From: Melastoma dodecandrum
Taxonomy: Eukaryota; Streptophyta; Magnoliopsida; Myrtales; Melastomataceae
DNA: 64,000 bases
Assembly (NCBI GenBank): GCA_029817715.1
Contig: JARUPY010000539.1
Coordinates: forward strand, 843,501 to 907,500
Direction of reading: 5' to 3'
Shown here: positions 46,761-59,295 of the stretch, one piece after another
How positions within the stretch are numbered: position 1 is the stretch's first letter
How the letters are laid out: each line of letters opens with the position of its first letter
Program-made: the position numbers and the translations under genes
Notes under the pieces: model-generated
Told to the model about the DNA's origin: nothing
Database searches by the model: none
The model's input: the letters and a program-made list of their open reading frames with translations, nothing else

Positions 46761-48596
46761 ATGGGACATAGTCGCGAGCTGATGGGAATGACCGCGGCGG
46801 TTCCGAAACTAGTGGAAGTCGAAGACAGCTTCTACCCCGTCGACCCGCCTCCGAAGCGGATCGAGCTCGATGCTGGAGCTCTCTTCGTCCTCGAGTCCAA
46901 AGGTAGAAAAAGTTACCTGCCCGAACAATACTTGAGATTCCTACGCACGGGATTTGAATACTGACGGATGTTCGTGACGGTAGGCTCGTGGTGGCACTGC
47001 GGGTACCACCTGACGACTTCTATAGTGGGTCCTGCGCTTCTTAGCCTCCCCCTGACGTTCAGCCTGCTGGGTTGGGAAGGAGGGGTCGTTTTCCTGCTCA
47101 TGGGAGCCGTTACCACGTTCTACTCTTACCACCTCCTGTTTCTCGTCCTTGAGCAGCAGGCCTCCCTCGGACAGCGGCAGCTCCGCTTCCGTGACATGGC
47201 ACAGGACATCCTAGGTTGGTCGTCGAGAAACTCTCCCTTCTTCGGAGTCGGTTTTTCCCCGTTTGTGAAATCCGAGTGAGTGGTGTTTTGTTGTTGATGT
47301 TGAGCAGGGCCTGCTTGGGGAAAGTACTTCGTGGGGCCGCTCCAGTTTGCCATATGTTATGGCTCCGTCGTCGCATGTACCCTCTTAGGAGGACAAAGTC
47401 TCAAGGTTCCGGCTTTTTACAGATTTCGTCCAATGTTGTCGTGTCCGTGGGTGCCTAAATCATTGCTCGTTTCGTTTTGTCCCGTGTTTCGCAATCACGC
47501 AGTTCATATATTTGCTTTACCAGCCAGACGGAGGAATAAAGCTTTACCAGTTCATAGCCATGTTTGGCGGCTTGACTCTGTTCTTGGCGCAAGTCCCGTC
47601 CTTCCACTCGCTTCGGCACATCAATCTCGTCTCTTTGATCCTTTGCCTTGCCTACAGTACTTGTGCTGCCGGAGGTTCTGTGTACGTCGGTAATTCCTCT
47701 CAAGAGCTATTGGATTTACATTAAGGATTGAGGAAAGGAAACGATCGGTTAAGTATTTTCGCCCCTGCAGGGGATTCCAAGAATGCGCCTCCAAGGGATT
47801 ACACAGTCGAAAGGAAAGGTATGGATCGTGTTTTGGGGGCATTCAATGGAATATCGATCATTGCTACCACCTACGCTAGCGGGATAATCCCGGAGATACA
47901 GGCGACTCTGGCTCCTCCTGTCAAGGGGAAGATGTTCAAAGGTCTCTGCATATGTTATTCTGTCGTTGTAACGACGTTTACCATTGTAGCGATAGCCGGA
48001 TATTGGGCATTCGGGAATCGAGCCAAGGCTACCATCCTTATGAACTTCATGGGCGACATGAAGCCGTTGCTTCCCACCTGGTTTCTTCTTATGACCAATA
48101 TTTTCACCCTTTTACAGACAGCCGCCGTCACGGTGGTAAGAATGTCTCGTTTCTTAAACTCTCTGATCAACTGGAAGACACTGACGTATTGGTCTCACTC
48201 GATTCCAATTTTCAGGTTTACCTGCAGCCGACTAACGAAGTATTCGAGAAGAAACTGGCGGACCCAAAAGAGGGTCAGTTCTCGCTTCGCAACATTGTCC
48301 CGAGGCTGATTTCCAGGTCGGTTTCTGTAATTGTGGCGACGCTGTTTGCTGCAATGGTTCCTTTCTTTGGGGACATCATGGCGCTGCTTGGTGCCTTCGG
48401 TTGCATCCCGCTTGACTTCATCCTGCCGATGATCTTCTACAATGTGGCCATGAAGCCCTCAAAGAGAAGTGCAGAATATTGGGTTAACACGTTGATCGTA
48501 GTCGTATCTGCTGTATTAGTAATAGTAGGAGCGGTGGCGTCCATAAGACAGGTAATTCTCGACGCCAAGTCGTATAAGCTGTTCGCCAATGTCTAG
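46761..48596 (+). CDS. GABA transporter 1-like amino acid permease (AAAP family)
   Basis: Proton-coupled amino-acid transporter of the AAAP/ATF family, closest in layout to Arabidopsis GAT1, which imports gamma-aminobutyrate at the plasma membrane. Six exons (46761-46902, 46984-47214, 47308-47405, 47503-47689, 47771-48135, 48216-48596) give 467 residues. The first helix block is CGYHLTTSIVGPALLSLPLT. Conserved blocks QFAICYGSVVACTLLGGQSL, FIYLLYQPDGGIKLYQFIAM, DRVLGAFNGISIIATTYASG and AIAGYWAFGNRAKATILMNF follow. FGDIMALLGAFGCIPLDFIL lies near the end. About 10-11 membrane helices are expected. The family is certain; GABA specificity is inferred from resemblance. Convergent with the LBD gene. 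Confidence 0.92.
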
Positions 48597-49063
48597 GTTA
48601 TGGAATCACTCATAAGATTTCTCCGTAAATACAATCGCTTTCGGAGACAGGAGGATCAAACACAAACTACTCGTGTTTGCAAGCAGGAATGATCGCGGAA
48701 GTTATCCTCAAAGATCGCAAACTCATTTCTCGTAGTCGGAGAAGTAGATGAAGTGATCTTTTGGAGCGAGAAAATCAAAACTTCTCATCGATTCAAGACA
48801 GAATAACAATATCATTCTGCTCGAACTATGGTAACGATACCACAAAAAATATGTATCTTGCAACATTCTCGATGCCGATACTCAACATCGGCCAATTCTC
48901 CGTAATTTCTCCTTGTCGTTCCTCCAAGAACCACCCACGCACGATGTTCTTCCCAGCAATTCGATCTCAAACATACCCCAATCTTCAACTGCGGCGAAAT
49001 TGAGATGAGATGATTGAAGGGATCTGCGTGTTGTGGTATGCAGCGTCTGAGGGAAACTCTGTT

Positions 49064-50055
49064 TCAATTTGCACAATTCGTGAGCGTGAACAGAGTAGCC
49101 GCTCCTTTAAGATCGTGATCTTGCACAAATTGAAGGCACGAGGACTCGTCTTCTGATCTAACATGAAGCGGGTCTTGGTGTTCCGCAGCATCTTCGTCTC
49201 TGGAATCATAATCGAAAGACGATGAATTGGAAAGAATATTATTGTTATGACGATGATCGGGATGGAGGCATTCCATTACCTTCTATTGACTATGCTGTCA
49301 AACTCCAACTCCTCACGATCGTCTGCGATGTCGAGGAGCCGCTTCACGTCCTCACATCCATTCAGGTAGCCCTGCTTATTATCGACAATGTCAAAAGGCA
49401 TCGCAAACAATGTGGGTTCCTGCATGGTCCATGCGACGTTGAAATCGGTCAACGACATCGCGGCCTGATCGCCGCATCTTCCATAACCATCCCCTGCAGC
49501 CACGGCCTCCTCGTGGCCCCCTTCGACCATGAAATCATACTGCGGACCCGGGAACTCCCCATCATCAACTACCTCACACCCTCCGACGTGGGGATGAATC
49601 CTACTCGTGGCAGCCTGTGCTCGGCAGATCTCGAGCTGGCGGAGGACTATCTCGAGCTCGGCCTGGCAATACTCGATCTGTCTCTGGAGGTCGCGTACAA
49701 TACGGAAGCAACCGAGAACTGGATCGCTCGCCCGGGCATCGGACTGGAAGATGATGGTACGCATGGCCTCGTCCTTCTCGGCAGGGGAGAGGTTACGTAT
49801 GATCTTCGTAATGTTGCTGACGCCGAAGAGCTTGTGGGCGTTCTGGAACTGGCGCTGGCGGTCGTGGGGGAAGTAAGGAGCGAGGACGCAGTCAGGCTGA
49901 CACTTGCGTCGTTGGTATTTGCAGGCGGCGCACGCGTGGGTGGTGGAGGACGAGGACGAGGACGAGGACGAATGGCCATTGCCGTTGAGGCTGGCGGAGG
50001 CGGATGAGGAGGAGGTTATAGTTGGGTGGTGGTTAGGCCTGGAGAAGGTGGACAT
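49064..50055 (-). CDS. LOB-domain (LBD) transcription factor, LBD22/LBD27-like
   Basis: Two exons, 50055-49280 and 49199-49064, give 303 residues. A Ser-rich N-terminus leads to the C-block zinc motif CAACKYQRRKCQPDCVLAPY (CX2CX6CX3C). The GAS-type region follows (FPHDRQRQFQNAHKLFGVSN, ITKIIRNLSPAEKDEAM), then RASDPVLGCFRIVRDLQRQI. No complete leucine zipper is visible, which fits the divergent clade of LBD22/27 rather than LBD16/29. The C-terminal exon ends DLKGAATLFTLTNCAN. The 80-bp intron (AAG|GTAATG to TTCCAG|A) is needed to reach that tail. Unspliced, the protein ends VNRR with TAA directly at the donor, giving a 259-residue form. Nuclear DNA-binding factor; targets unknown. Confidence 0.9.
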
Positions 50056-50802
50056 GGTCGATGGGTTATGGGTTTTGTAATGATTTCGTTACAGCAGGAG
50101 GAGAAATTGGCTGCGTCTCCGGCGGGATTGCGCGCTTATTTCTTGGGAATCCCTGTCGTTTAAACGCAGTTACTAAAAACACGGATTGGAAATCAATTAA
50201 AGACAACGAACAAAAATATTCTTAATTTTTTTTAATAATAAATCATTTTTAAAAATTATTGGGTTATTATTTTCATAAATTTTCCAGTTTTAGGGAGGGA
50301 AAGGAAATGGTTAGTAATTTATTTTAAGGGGTTTGCTAATTTTAGAGAAATCACCCCTAAAAAAAACAAAAACATAGTCATGTTCTATGGATTACACCTT
50401 AAATGAATTGAATTTGTTAGGTGCAAACTCTAATATAAGTCTAATCGAGCTAATCCTTGTATATTAATTACTAAAATCCGTCTAACGGATACTTAATTAA
50501 TTACACACACCCATCAAGAAACCAAAAACACACTTGTACAACTTGTACTTTTACCCAAGGACCAAACCAAAGCAAAGAACAAATTTACAACTCACTGGCA
50601 AAAGAAACTAAGCAAAAGGGTCAGAAAATCTAATATCCCAACAACAAACAGCACCACCACCAACCTACCTGAGAAATGCTATTTCTTTGATCATCAAGCA
50701 AAGGACCTGCTGCTATTGGGATGAAGGAGCCCCATCCCATGTATCACACTATCAACTTCCTCCTTATTGCGAAAAATGGGTGCCATTCTTCTCCTCTAAA
50801 AT
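50056..50802. other. AT-rich spacer upstream of LBD and downstream of GINT1
   Basis: Holds the LBD promoter (reads leftwards) and the GINT1 3' flank. No gene seen. Confidence 0.6.
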
Positions 50803-53800
50803 CTATACATCCCAACCATCCCCGCGCGAATTGAACTCCCACATCCGCCCAGCCAGACTGCCGTACATCTGGGCAAACTTTGCCAGACACCTACTCCTTA
50901 TCCGGTAGTGAGCCCTTGTATCCTTGCTTATCGCCGCACCAGAGAACTTCGACGTGTCTATTGCCCATGCGGGTTTCACGTACTCCACCGTCCTTGATGA
51001 AGTAGAGTTTGCGTATAGGTAGTTCAAGAGGACGTCTTCGCAGTTGAAGAAATGGTCCACCAGGTCCCTCCCGGCCTTGGCTTCACTGCCCCAGTACTTC
51101 CTGAAGGCGAACTGGCTATCGACGAAGGCTGCCCCGGTTAAGATCATGTTGTAGCCATGGTGGCTCCGGGCGAATTTCTCGGGCCGGTACCTCAAAGGGT
51201 TTCCGCTGATGAGACGGGGATAGAACCCGATGATACGTTCGGGGTGCTCACGCCATACCTTGAAGCCCCGTTCTATGTCGTCACAGGTCATCATGATGTC
51301 GTCGTCCAGCTCCAGCACCGCTCGTGTCTTTATAAAAGGATCCATCTTGAAACGATTATTGAGTGAGTTCTCCGGCTCCACTCTGATCCTGACCGGGACA
51401 GCTGAATCGAAATCGCTGGGCTTCAGAGGCACGCCCTTGTTCCACACAACGACAATCTCTTTCACAGAAGAACATCTTGAGTAATGCTTTATGTACATTT
51501 TCAGATTCCATATCCGGGCATCATACGTCATCGTGAGCAGCGTGAACTGAGAGTACTGGCCCTCAAACCGGTATGGCTCTTCTGCGCCATTGCCACCGTA
51601 AATATACCCGACGCCCGTACACATCAATGCCACACCAGTGCCAAATAGCAAAGCAAGCAGAAGTTTCCCGCAGCAGGTGTTTGCTCTTGCCCAGCTTCGG
51701 ATGAATGGCGGAAACCTATTTACCCGGCCACAGAACCTCCTCACCTTGGAAGACAGGTGATTCGATCTCTCCCAAGCCAAAATGGCACTCGTCCTTTTCC
51801 CTGCGCCATAGCTAGCCCAATTTATAGGAACAATGAATTTCACACCACCAATCAGTAGACCAATAACGATGACGACTACCACAACTCCGGCGACTGAAGC
51901 ACATCCAAGGATAAATCTGTGCACATTGTCGCCCGAAGGCACACGGTCTCCATCCATTACTGCAATCCATTCCCCAGAACTGAGTCGCTGCACATCAAGA
52001 TGATGATGGCGGGCGCCATTCCAAGCATTCCGACCCTTCTTGGGCTCATCAATTCCTAATGGCACTTCAACCTCCCTGAACTCATCTTTTGTGAGCACTT
52101 CTACTTTAAAGACTCGAACACGTCGCCCATAGGTTTCTCCACAATCCTGACCTACTCGATAGAGAATTCCATCGTGAACAAACGGTCTGCCCCCGTTACG
52201 GGCGCCTGTGCTCTTGTCGGTATTATACACTGGATTCTTCTTGTGCGGTTTCCAGGGACCTAATGGCGAGTCACTATACCAAATCTCCAGCTGCCCATTC
52301 TTTCTTGCACCGAAACCACTGTGATCTGAACCAAAGAGCCAGAAGATACCGTCGTAATTTATCACAAAGGAATCGACAAGTGGCTTTCTCATAACAATTT
52401 TCTCAAGTTTCCACTGCAAAGGAAAATTGAGTGCCCGATAGACGCGAAGTTGTCCTTTCCCGCTGCCTTCAGGCATCATATATATCTGAAAAAAGGAATC
52501 ACAAGATAAACGCCTAAAAAGGAGAAAGCCGTGTGGCGCATTATACCGACTAAATATTAAGTGAAGTCATAAAGGACAGCTCCCATATGAGAAGTTGAAG
52601 ACTCACCTGGCCGTTATGGTTGAAAACATAAGGATACGACAGGTGCCAATCCTCATCTAATGCAATGCCCAGTTGTTCCCAAGTTGCACCGTTATCGACA
52701 CTTTTGGCCACGCCAATATCGCCTTGCATGGTGACAGAATTCTTGGTTTCAAAGAATAGATAGAGGGCATCTTCCTGAAATTAACCGTGTTTCTGTCAAC
52801 ACTGTTCTAAGCATTATCACTACCCGACAAACAAAATGCAGGAACAAAAGTTAAACATAGGAGGACTAATGCAGCGTCCTTCCCGGAAATTTCATTCAAA
52901 CTGCTGCTAAAGCTAAGGTAATGATTATAGCACAACTGGATACAGGAAAAGAATGAAGACCGCCAATCTTCATTTATCTCTAAAGAGAAAATCCTCCCAT
53001 AAGCTATGATTGAAAGCTAGCATCAAAATGACAATGTAGGACCACTCTGATGATGCGTACTATGGGGTTGCACGTGTTTCCTCAACTCATCAACCCCAAA
53101 TTATTCAAAGTATGGCTCTGCCATCTGAAGTTTCCAAAAAGAAGCCCTATACAAGTCCAAAAATTTATGCAACTCCAGGCCAAGACGTGACAGTTAGTGA
53201 AAGCTTAAAGCTCGCCGAGCACTAGTAATGGACAGGAAAGTATGTGTTAAGAATGATTATCTCCAAGTTCTAGTGCTCAACACCAGGCATGACGACTCCA
53301 ACCACAATCAAGGCCATTCCATTCCAGACCCCACGCTCCCGATAGCATCCACGTCAACAAAAACAACCCATAATCCCCCAATCGTCATTTTTTAGAACCA
53401 ACTAATCACCATTCGGTAATAACAATTCAACAAATCTGAGTCGACAACAGTCCCCACCAACCAAATAAACAGATGGACCACAAAGACATAATAAACTGAC
53501 AAGACAAAGCACCAAAAAATCCGGCAAGTCTATCGGTCTTCTCACTTCCCAGGCTGAATCAATAAGAAAATACTAATTGAGATGAAAACAGACAAATAAG
53601 AAAATGAAAACAAAGAAAAGGAAAGAAACAAATATTTAACCTGTACGTAGAGAAAGGGATCTGCAACAAAGTTACTAGGGAAGCCGGCATCGGATACTGA
53701 AGCACACGTTACTACAGGATTCGCTACAGGCCATGCTGAGGTTTGATCCCTCCAAACGTTAACCTGCGTTCATTCAACAATTAAAAAAAAAAAAGATAAG

Positions 53801-54760
53801 CTGCAAGACCATCGAGACCAAACTGCATCAAAAACCTCGGGACGAGGGAGACCCGAAACTGTTGCCCGAAAAGTACTGGCATCCAGCGGGACCATGTGTT
53901 AATCATCATCCATTACAGAAACCAAACAACAAAGGAAGCCAGAACCGCTTCAAATAATAATATCATCCTTATCCAAGGGCCTAACTGGAAAGCAACTTTC
54001 CCAGAGGATAAGTGAACAGGAGGAAAAAAGGCAGAAAAGAGTTGGATGCATGTCTCAGAAACAAACATGCCCAGCTAACGAAAGAAGACTGATTTATCAT
54101 AGCAACACAATCTGCACAAGAACATGGACCATAAATCCTAGCAATTAAAACCACTAAAATCAGGAACAGGAAGAACAACCCAAACAAACCTTCCCCCGCC
54201 CCAAAAAATTGTTAAAGTGAGATCCGCACAACGTCATGAAAAATAGAGAGAAAGTTTGGAACAGTAATAGTGGCCTAAAAAGTCCCAAAAGCACAGAATC
54301 TCCGACCAGAAAATCACTGACCGATCCAAGTCCAGACAGCAGTAAAAGAAGTGCATGAAGAAAAAAAAAAAGGACTCACGGTTTCGATGGGTTTAAGAGA
54401 AAAGGGACTGTCCCCATAGAAAACTCCAATAGACCAACTCCCTTCGCCGTCCTCCTCGCACCCGCCAACCCCAACCCCACCTCTCCCATAACAACCAGAG
54501 GACCCCATGAGCGCCAACCACGCATAAACCATCCCAATCGATCCGAAGACCACGAAGCAACCCATCAAGAAGACCACCCCGCTATTGAACCACGTCGACG
54601 ACCTGTAGCTATGATAATAGTCCTTCTCGCACCTCCACCTGCACCAACACTTCATGCTCGAGTCACAACACCGGCCACCGCCACCCCCACCGGCCGCAAC
54701 CCCTCCATTCGCAGCCTCTTTCCCAGAACTCGCAGGACCCACCTGGGGACTCAAACCCAT
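50803..54760 (-). CDS. GINT1: Glucosamine inositolphosphorylceramide transferase (GT64)
   Basis: Golgi enzyme adding N-acetylglucosamine/glucosamine-type sugars to GIPC sphingolipids. Four exons, 54760-54380, 53763-53641, 52774-52607 and 52485-50803, give 784 residues. The Gly/Cys-rich cytoplasmic N-terminus precedes a membrane helix near residues 58-82 (FNSGVVFLMGCFVVFGSIGM). A five-blade beta-propeller-like (GH43/GH32-type) domain spans about 130-400 (NFVADPFLYVQEDALYLFFE, ENGQIYMMPEG-like block, VDSFVINYDGIFWLFGSD, GRPFVHDGILYRVGQD). Two further hydrophobic helices follow (AGVVVVVIVIGLLIGG, LLLALLFGTGVALMC). The GT64 domain contains FTLLTMTYDAR, RAVLELDDDIMMTCDDIERG (DDD metal site), HHGYNMILTGAAFV and NCEDVLLNYL. 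Length and domain order match the Arabidopsis At5g04500 protein. The last exon carries over two thirds of the coding sequence. Confidence 0.93.
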
Positions 54761-55651
54761 CTCCCAGAACCCCTCTAAGGAACACGATCAAGTGACGGGA
54801 GGGGGAGGGAAGGGAATCAACCTCTGGGGACGTAAAGGCGTCGCCTTTGGATCAGCATGTGGGGGTGAAAATGTCGGGTTTTTGGAAGTGGGTCGGCGGT
54901 TTTATAATCACAAGGGGGAAGGTGGGGGTAGGGGGGGGCTCCCCTGAGGACCGTGTGTGTTGGGTTGGGGGGGGGGGGGGGGGAGTGTGGAAGGAAGGTG
55001 ACGAGAAGGTAATAACGAGGAAATCAGAGGAAAGGAAAGGGAGAAGGTTTTGGTGGTGGAGGGATTGGGATTTTTTTTTCTTTTCTTTCCTTTCTTTTTT
55101 GATTTTGGAGGTGGAAATATATTTGGCCTGTGCAGGCTTTTCGAACGCGCTTGGCATTCTTATAAGCCGGGGATGGGGGTGGGGATTTGGATTTTGCATT
55201 CGGGTTCAAATTTTCGGACAAAGCAAGAAAGGAACTGTCGAAAACCGAACCCAAAAAAAAAAAAGGAAAGGCAAGGAATTTTGGGGGGGAGGGGGAGAAG
55301 ACTTGACTCCGATGAAATAATTGGGGGGTGGAAGTGGAGGGGTGGTCGAAAGTCGAGAGACAATCACATCCCATCCCCACTCTATCCAAAGGCACGGCCA
55401 GGAAGTCGGATTTTTCCTTTTTCCTTAATTTTTCTTGTCCTGAAATAGTTCAAGTTCAAACTACCTTCGAATAGTCTCCATTTCAACACGTAACAAAAGG
55501 AACTAACCAATAAGATATGCCATACATAGCGTATTAAATGCTCAGTGCTCCTTGGTTCTTATTTGACCGAGCCGCCGTCTTAATGGAACCCCCCCACCCG
55601 CCACGAGATACATGTGCAGATAACTCTTTTTTTTTTCCAAATTAGCAGTTA
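54761..55651. promoter_or_regulatory. GINT1 promoter/leader with long G and C/T tracts
   Basis: The region between GINT1 and MULE-2 contains a 17-G run (54967-54983), further GGGGG tracts near 54919-54942 and 55281-55291, and T/C-rich runs near 55067-55100. All are C-rich on the GINT1 sense strand. Long open frames on both strands are products of low complexity. Confidence 0.5.
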
Positions 55652-55814
55652 TACCATGAAGTTTTGCCCGTTTTTTCGATATGCCCAGAACTTTCAATAA
55701 TATCATCAGTTAGCCTCATATTTATTCGTTATCTCAAAAATAACCTCCGTCCACCCGATCCTCGGACGGAATCCGACGTGGCTAGTACGTGTCCATTGAC
55801 GTCGTTTAATCGCC
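55652..55814 (+). repeat. MULE-2 left terminal inverted repeat
   Basis: Outer 90 bp is diverged from its partner; the inner 70 bp (from TCGTTATCTCAAAAATAACC to TTTAATCGCC) is almost identical. The pattern suggests selection or younger homogenisation of the inner part. Confidence 0.88.
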
Positions 55815-55839
55815 ATCCCTAATTTCCACCCCCAAATCA

Positions 55840-56170
55840 GTACCAGCCCCACCCCTCGCCGAATCGCCCCCAAATCGGAACTACCTCCCCGAATCACCTC
55901 CAAATCGGAAGCCCTAAGTTCATCCCATTCGCAGCAGCCCCGTCCCCCACCGTTCGTTGCAGCCCCCTTCCCCGCCGTTCGCATCAGCCCCGTCCCCCAC
56001 CGTTCGTAGCATCCCCCTCCCCCGCCATTCGCAGCAGCCCCCTCCCTCGCCTCAGCCCCCTCCCCCTCCCCAGCCTCAACAGCAGCCCCCTCCCCCGCCG
56101 TTCGCAGCAGCCCCCCCTCGCCTCAGCAGCAGTCCCCTCCCCCGCCTCAACAGCAGCCCCCTCCAAGCAA
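55840..56170 (+). repeat. C-rich low-complexity subterminal region of MULE-2
   Basis: Repeats of CAGCAGCCCCCTCCCCCGCC and variants; mirrored by G-rich sequence near the other end. A donor-like CTCAG|GTAAGT at 56174 and acceptor before 56292 suggest it is a leader exon. It also encodes a Pro/Gln-rich open frame that I regard as non-functional. Confidence 0.7.
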
Positions 56171-56291
56171 CTCAGGTAAGTTGTGACATTGATTTGGAGG
56201 CAGATTGGTTTACTGTGTAATGGTAATTAGTTTGACTATCTTTATTAAGTTCTTTCCTGAGGCAGATTGGGTTTGGTTGATTGTTGTAGAT

Positions 56292-58834
56292 ATGGAAGAA
56301 GGTAGGGGCCATGTTGTTTTGCATGTCGGCGGAAAACTTCATTTATCGAGGCGGGTTAGTTATGTAGGTGGCAGAAGTGAAACATTCCGTAATGTTGATG
56401 TGGATAAGTTAAGCTACTTCACGATTAAGAGTTTTGTGAGGATGTGTGGATATGAGGTGACCAGGATGTGGTTTCATAAACCTGGAAAGAGTTTAGCTAA
56501 GGGTTTGGTTGAATTGTCGAGTGATGCACAATTGTCTGAGTTGGTTGATTTGTTACTTCAACATAAAAGCATTGATATTTACGTTGAAGGAGATGAGGTT
56601 CATGAAAGTGATCCGGAAGAAGTTGAGGATCATAGGGAGGCTATTCAGGACTATGGTATTGTGAATGGAGTAAATTTGAAATGGGCTAAAGCTGAACCGA
56701 GGAGAATGGAAGTAGTATGTCAAAACGGATGTCCTTGGAGAGTTTATGCTACTGGATGCAGAGGGATTTGACTACTGCGGTAAAAGCTTGCCATTTAAAG
56801 CATAAATGCACTAGATCGTTGAAAAACAGACAAGCTACTGTGAAATGGCTAGCTAGGGAATTCATTAGAATGAATAGACCCTTGGATACAATGAGAGCTA
56901 GAGATGTGATGGCTGACTTGATGGAGAAATATAGTGTTCAAGTTAACAAGTTGCAGATTTATCACGCAAAATGGCATGCACAGAGGATTGTAAATGGAAC
57001 TATGGAGGAGCACTACAAGAAAATCAGGTCTTATGTAGCTTATCTCGGCAAGAAGAGTCCCGGTGGAACTTTCAAGCTTGATCTGAAAGTAACCCCTAGT
57101 TTAGGCCTCTTCAATACCTTTAAGAGGTTCTATGTAGGCTTCAGTGAGCTGAGGAAGGGCTTTAGGCTTGGATGTAGGAAGATAGTGGGGTTTGATGGGA
57201 TTTTTTTGAAGATTGCTGGAGGTATTTTGCTGTCTGCCGTTGGTAGAGATGGGAACAATCACATGTTCCCTGTTGCTTGGGCAGTTTGGAGGGAGAGAAC
57301 ACCCAGTCATGGTTGTGGTTCTTGTCCTTGTTATTTCATGACCTTGCTGTTAACGATGGGAATGGTTGGACGTTCATTAGCGATAAATAGAAGGTAAACA
57401 TCCTTTCAGTATTTCTATTATACTTCTCATTTCACTTTAATGTTAACTGTTATACGAATTTATGAAACAGGGCTTGATAAATGCCGTTGCTGATTTGGCA
57501 CCATTGGCTGAGCACAGAAATTGCGCTAGACATGTATATGCCAATTGGAAGATCACTCACCGTGGACAACTCTTGAAGAAGTGTTTCTGGACCGCTGTAA
57601 AAAGCACACGTGAAACAGCGTATAAGAGAGCTTTGGCTAACATGAAAGCCTTATCTCCTGAGGTAGCCCAAGATTTCCTCAAATAGGGACCAGAACATTT
57701 TTGTAAGGTTAGTTTTCTGTGTCAATTACTGTCAATTGACTTGTAATTATCTAGTCATTCCCTTAGAATATGCGTTGTATGCTATTTGCAGGTTTTTTTT
57801 GGTACATCTGTCAAATGCGATGCAACTGACAATAATCTGTGCGAGACGTTTAACAGTTACATTATTGTTGCTAGGACTAAGCCTATTGTAGAGATGTTGG
57901 ATGACATTAGATCGTGTTTGATGGAGAGAATGTACCATAAGTTGAAATTGTTTGATGGTCGGGAAGATGACATATGTCCAACAATTAGGAAAAAGGTTGA
58001 GGCTTTGAAAGTGTCTGCTGGTTTATGGGTTCCTAGGCCAGCTATTGGTGAAAAATTTGAAGTTGTTCGTAGACAAGAGAAATACGTTGTTGATCTGAAT
58101 ACTAGGATTTGTAGCTGTAGGGAATGGGAGTTGACGAGCATTCCTTGTTATCATAGCATTGCATGCATCAACTTCATGAAGCATGAAGTTGAATCTTATG
58201 TGCATGAGTATTTCAAAAAACCATACTACATTATGGCATATCAGCATCCACTGACTCCAATGGAAGGAGAAAACAACTGGCCAGAAGTCACTGGTGAACC
58301 TATTCAACCTCCTCCATTTAAGACTAGGCCAGGGAGACCAAAGAAGAATCGCAAGAAGGGAGCCGAAGAAGAACCAAATAACCAAACGAGATTGTCTAAA
58401 AAAGGAGGTGAGATCAAGTGCAACAGATGTAAGTTATATGGTCACAATAAGAGAAGTTACAAGACAACTATCGACAATGAGGCACAAGCACTGGTCATTT
58501 TTGAACCAGCTCCTACTAGTGGTTAGGTAAAGCCTATGGTTTTTTGTCCTACCTCATGTCATTTCACAAACACTATTTTTTTGTTTAACAGGTATCTCCT
58601 GGAAGAGAGCAATCTGGAGGTGGACCATATGGAAGGGGACGAGGAGGCAGACCAAGAGGAAGCAGGGGAAGAGGTGGCAGAGGAAGGACTGGAATAGGAG
58701 CCATATTTTCAGCCACATCTCATGTCGAAGTCGATAGCACCGGCCATGCCCAAAGCAGTTACAATATAGGTACATCTACAACTCAGTCCTCTTCTGTTAT
58801 TAGACCAAGCATGGAGGCCTCTACAAATGCTTGA
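56292..58834 (+). pseudogene. Broken MULE-2 transposase
   Basis: From MEEGRGHVVLHVGGK the PB1-like N-terminus runs into the DNA-binding block (AIQDYGIVNGVNLKWAK, CQNGCPWRVYAT). The usual acidic linker is largely missing. The frame then shifts near 56748; the correct phase resumes at WMQRDLTTAVKACHLKHKC. The DDE core shows VGFDGIF and FISDK. A second frameshift lies near 57282. TAG stops at 57388-57390 and 57684-57686 replace glutamine codons. The catalytic Glu block NNLCETFNSYII is present after an intron (57471-57713 then 57792 onward), followed by the SWIM finger (CSCREWELTSIPCYH) and a knuckle (CNRCKLYGHNKRSYK) in which the last Cys is Tyr. A final exon (58591-58834) encodes an RGG-rich tail (RGRGGRPRGSRGRGGRGRTG). 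It is not functional as it stands. Confidence 0.88.
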
Positions 58835-58839
58835 CTGTG

Positions 58840-59050
58840 CTGGTTGGCTGTCCTTGGTTGTCTGTCTGAAATTTGCTTGTCTGTGGTCTGTTTGGGCTGG
58901 CTGTAATACTGTCTTGGCTTGCTGTACTCTGTCTTGGCTTGCTGTACTGGGCTGGCTATACTAATCTGGTTGTAATCTGTCTTGGCTTGCTATCTAGGCT
59001 GTAAGCCGGTTGCCTGTCTGGTTGCCTGTCTAGGCTGTAATATGTGTTCT
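58840..59050 (+). repeat. Degenerate tandem repeat in MULE-2 3' region
   Basis: Units around CTGTCTTGGCTTGCTGTACT and GGTTGCCTGTCTAGGCTGTA recur several times at 20-40 bp spacing between the two convergent genes. Confidence 0.75.
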
Positions 59051-59295
59051 GTCTATAAGACTCAGCTTCTGTCTCGTTGTCTTAATATTCAAACAAGCAT
59101 TGACATGTTGTGTACATTGGAGGGATTGTAAATAAGCAGAGTAATGGGTAAATCGGATACGCACAGGGTATTTTTGATAATTTATGTTTCTCTTGTAGTC
59201 TTACAAATATGTCAAACTTGGGTTGTTGTGATCTACAAACAACCATGGACATGTTTTAAACAAGTTCTAATCAATTTCAGCCAGTTTCAAACAAG

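Noticed and set aside
54654..55448. Gly/Trp-rich and Pro-rich open frames
   Set aside because: Products of long G and C/T runs in the GINT1 leader and promoter.
55957..56220. Pro/Gln-rich open frame as a gene
   Set aside because: It is a translation of the C-rich subterminal repeats of MULE-2; composition is imposed by the repeat.
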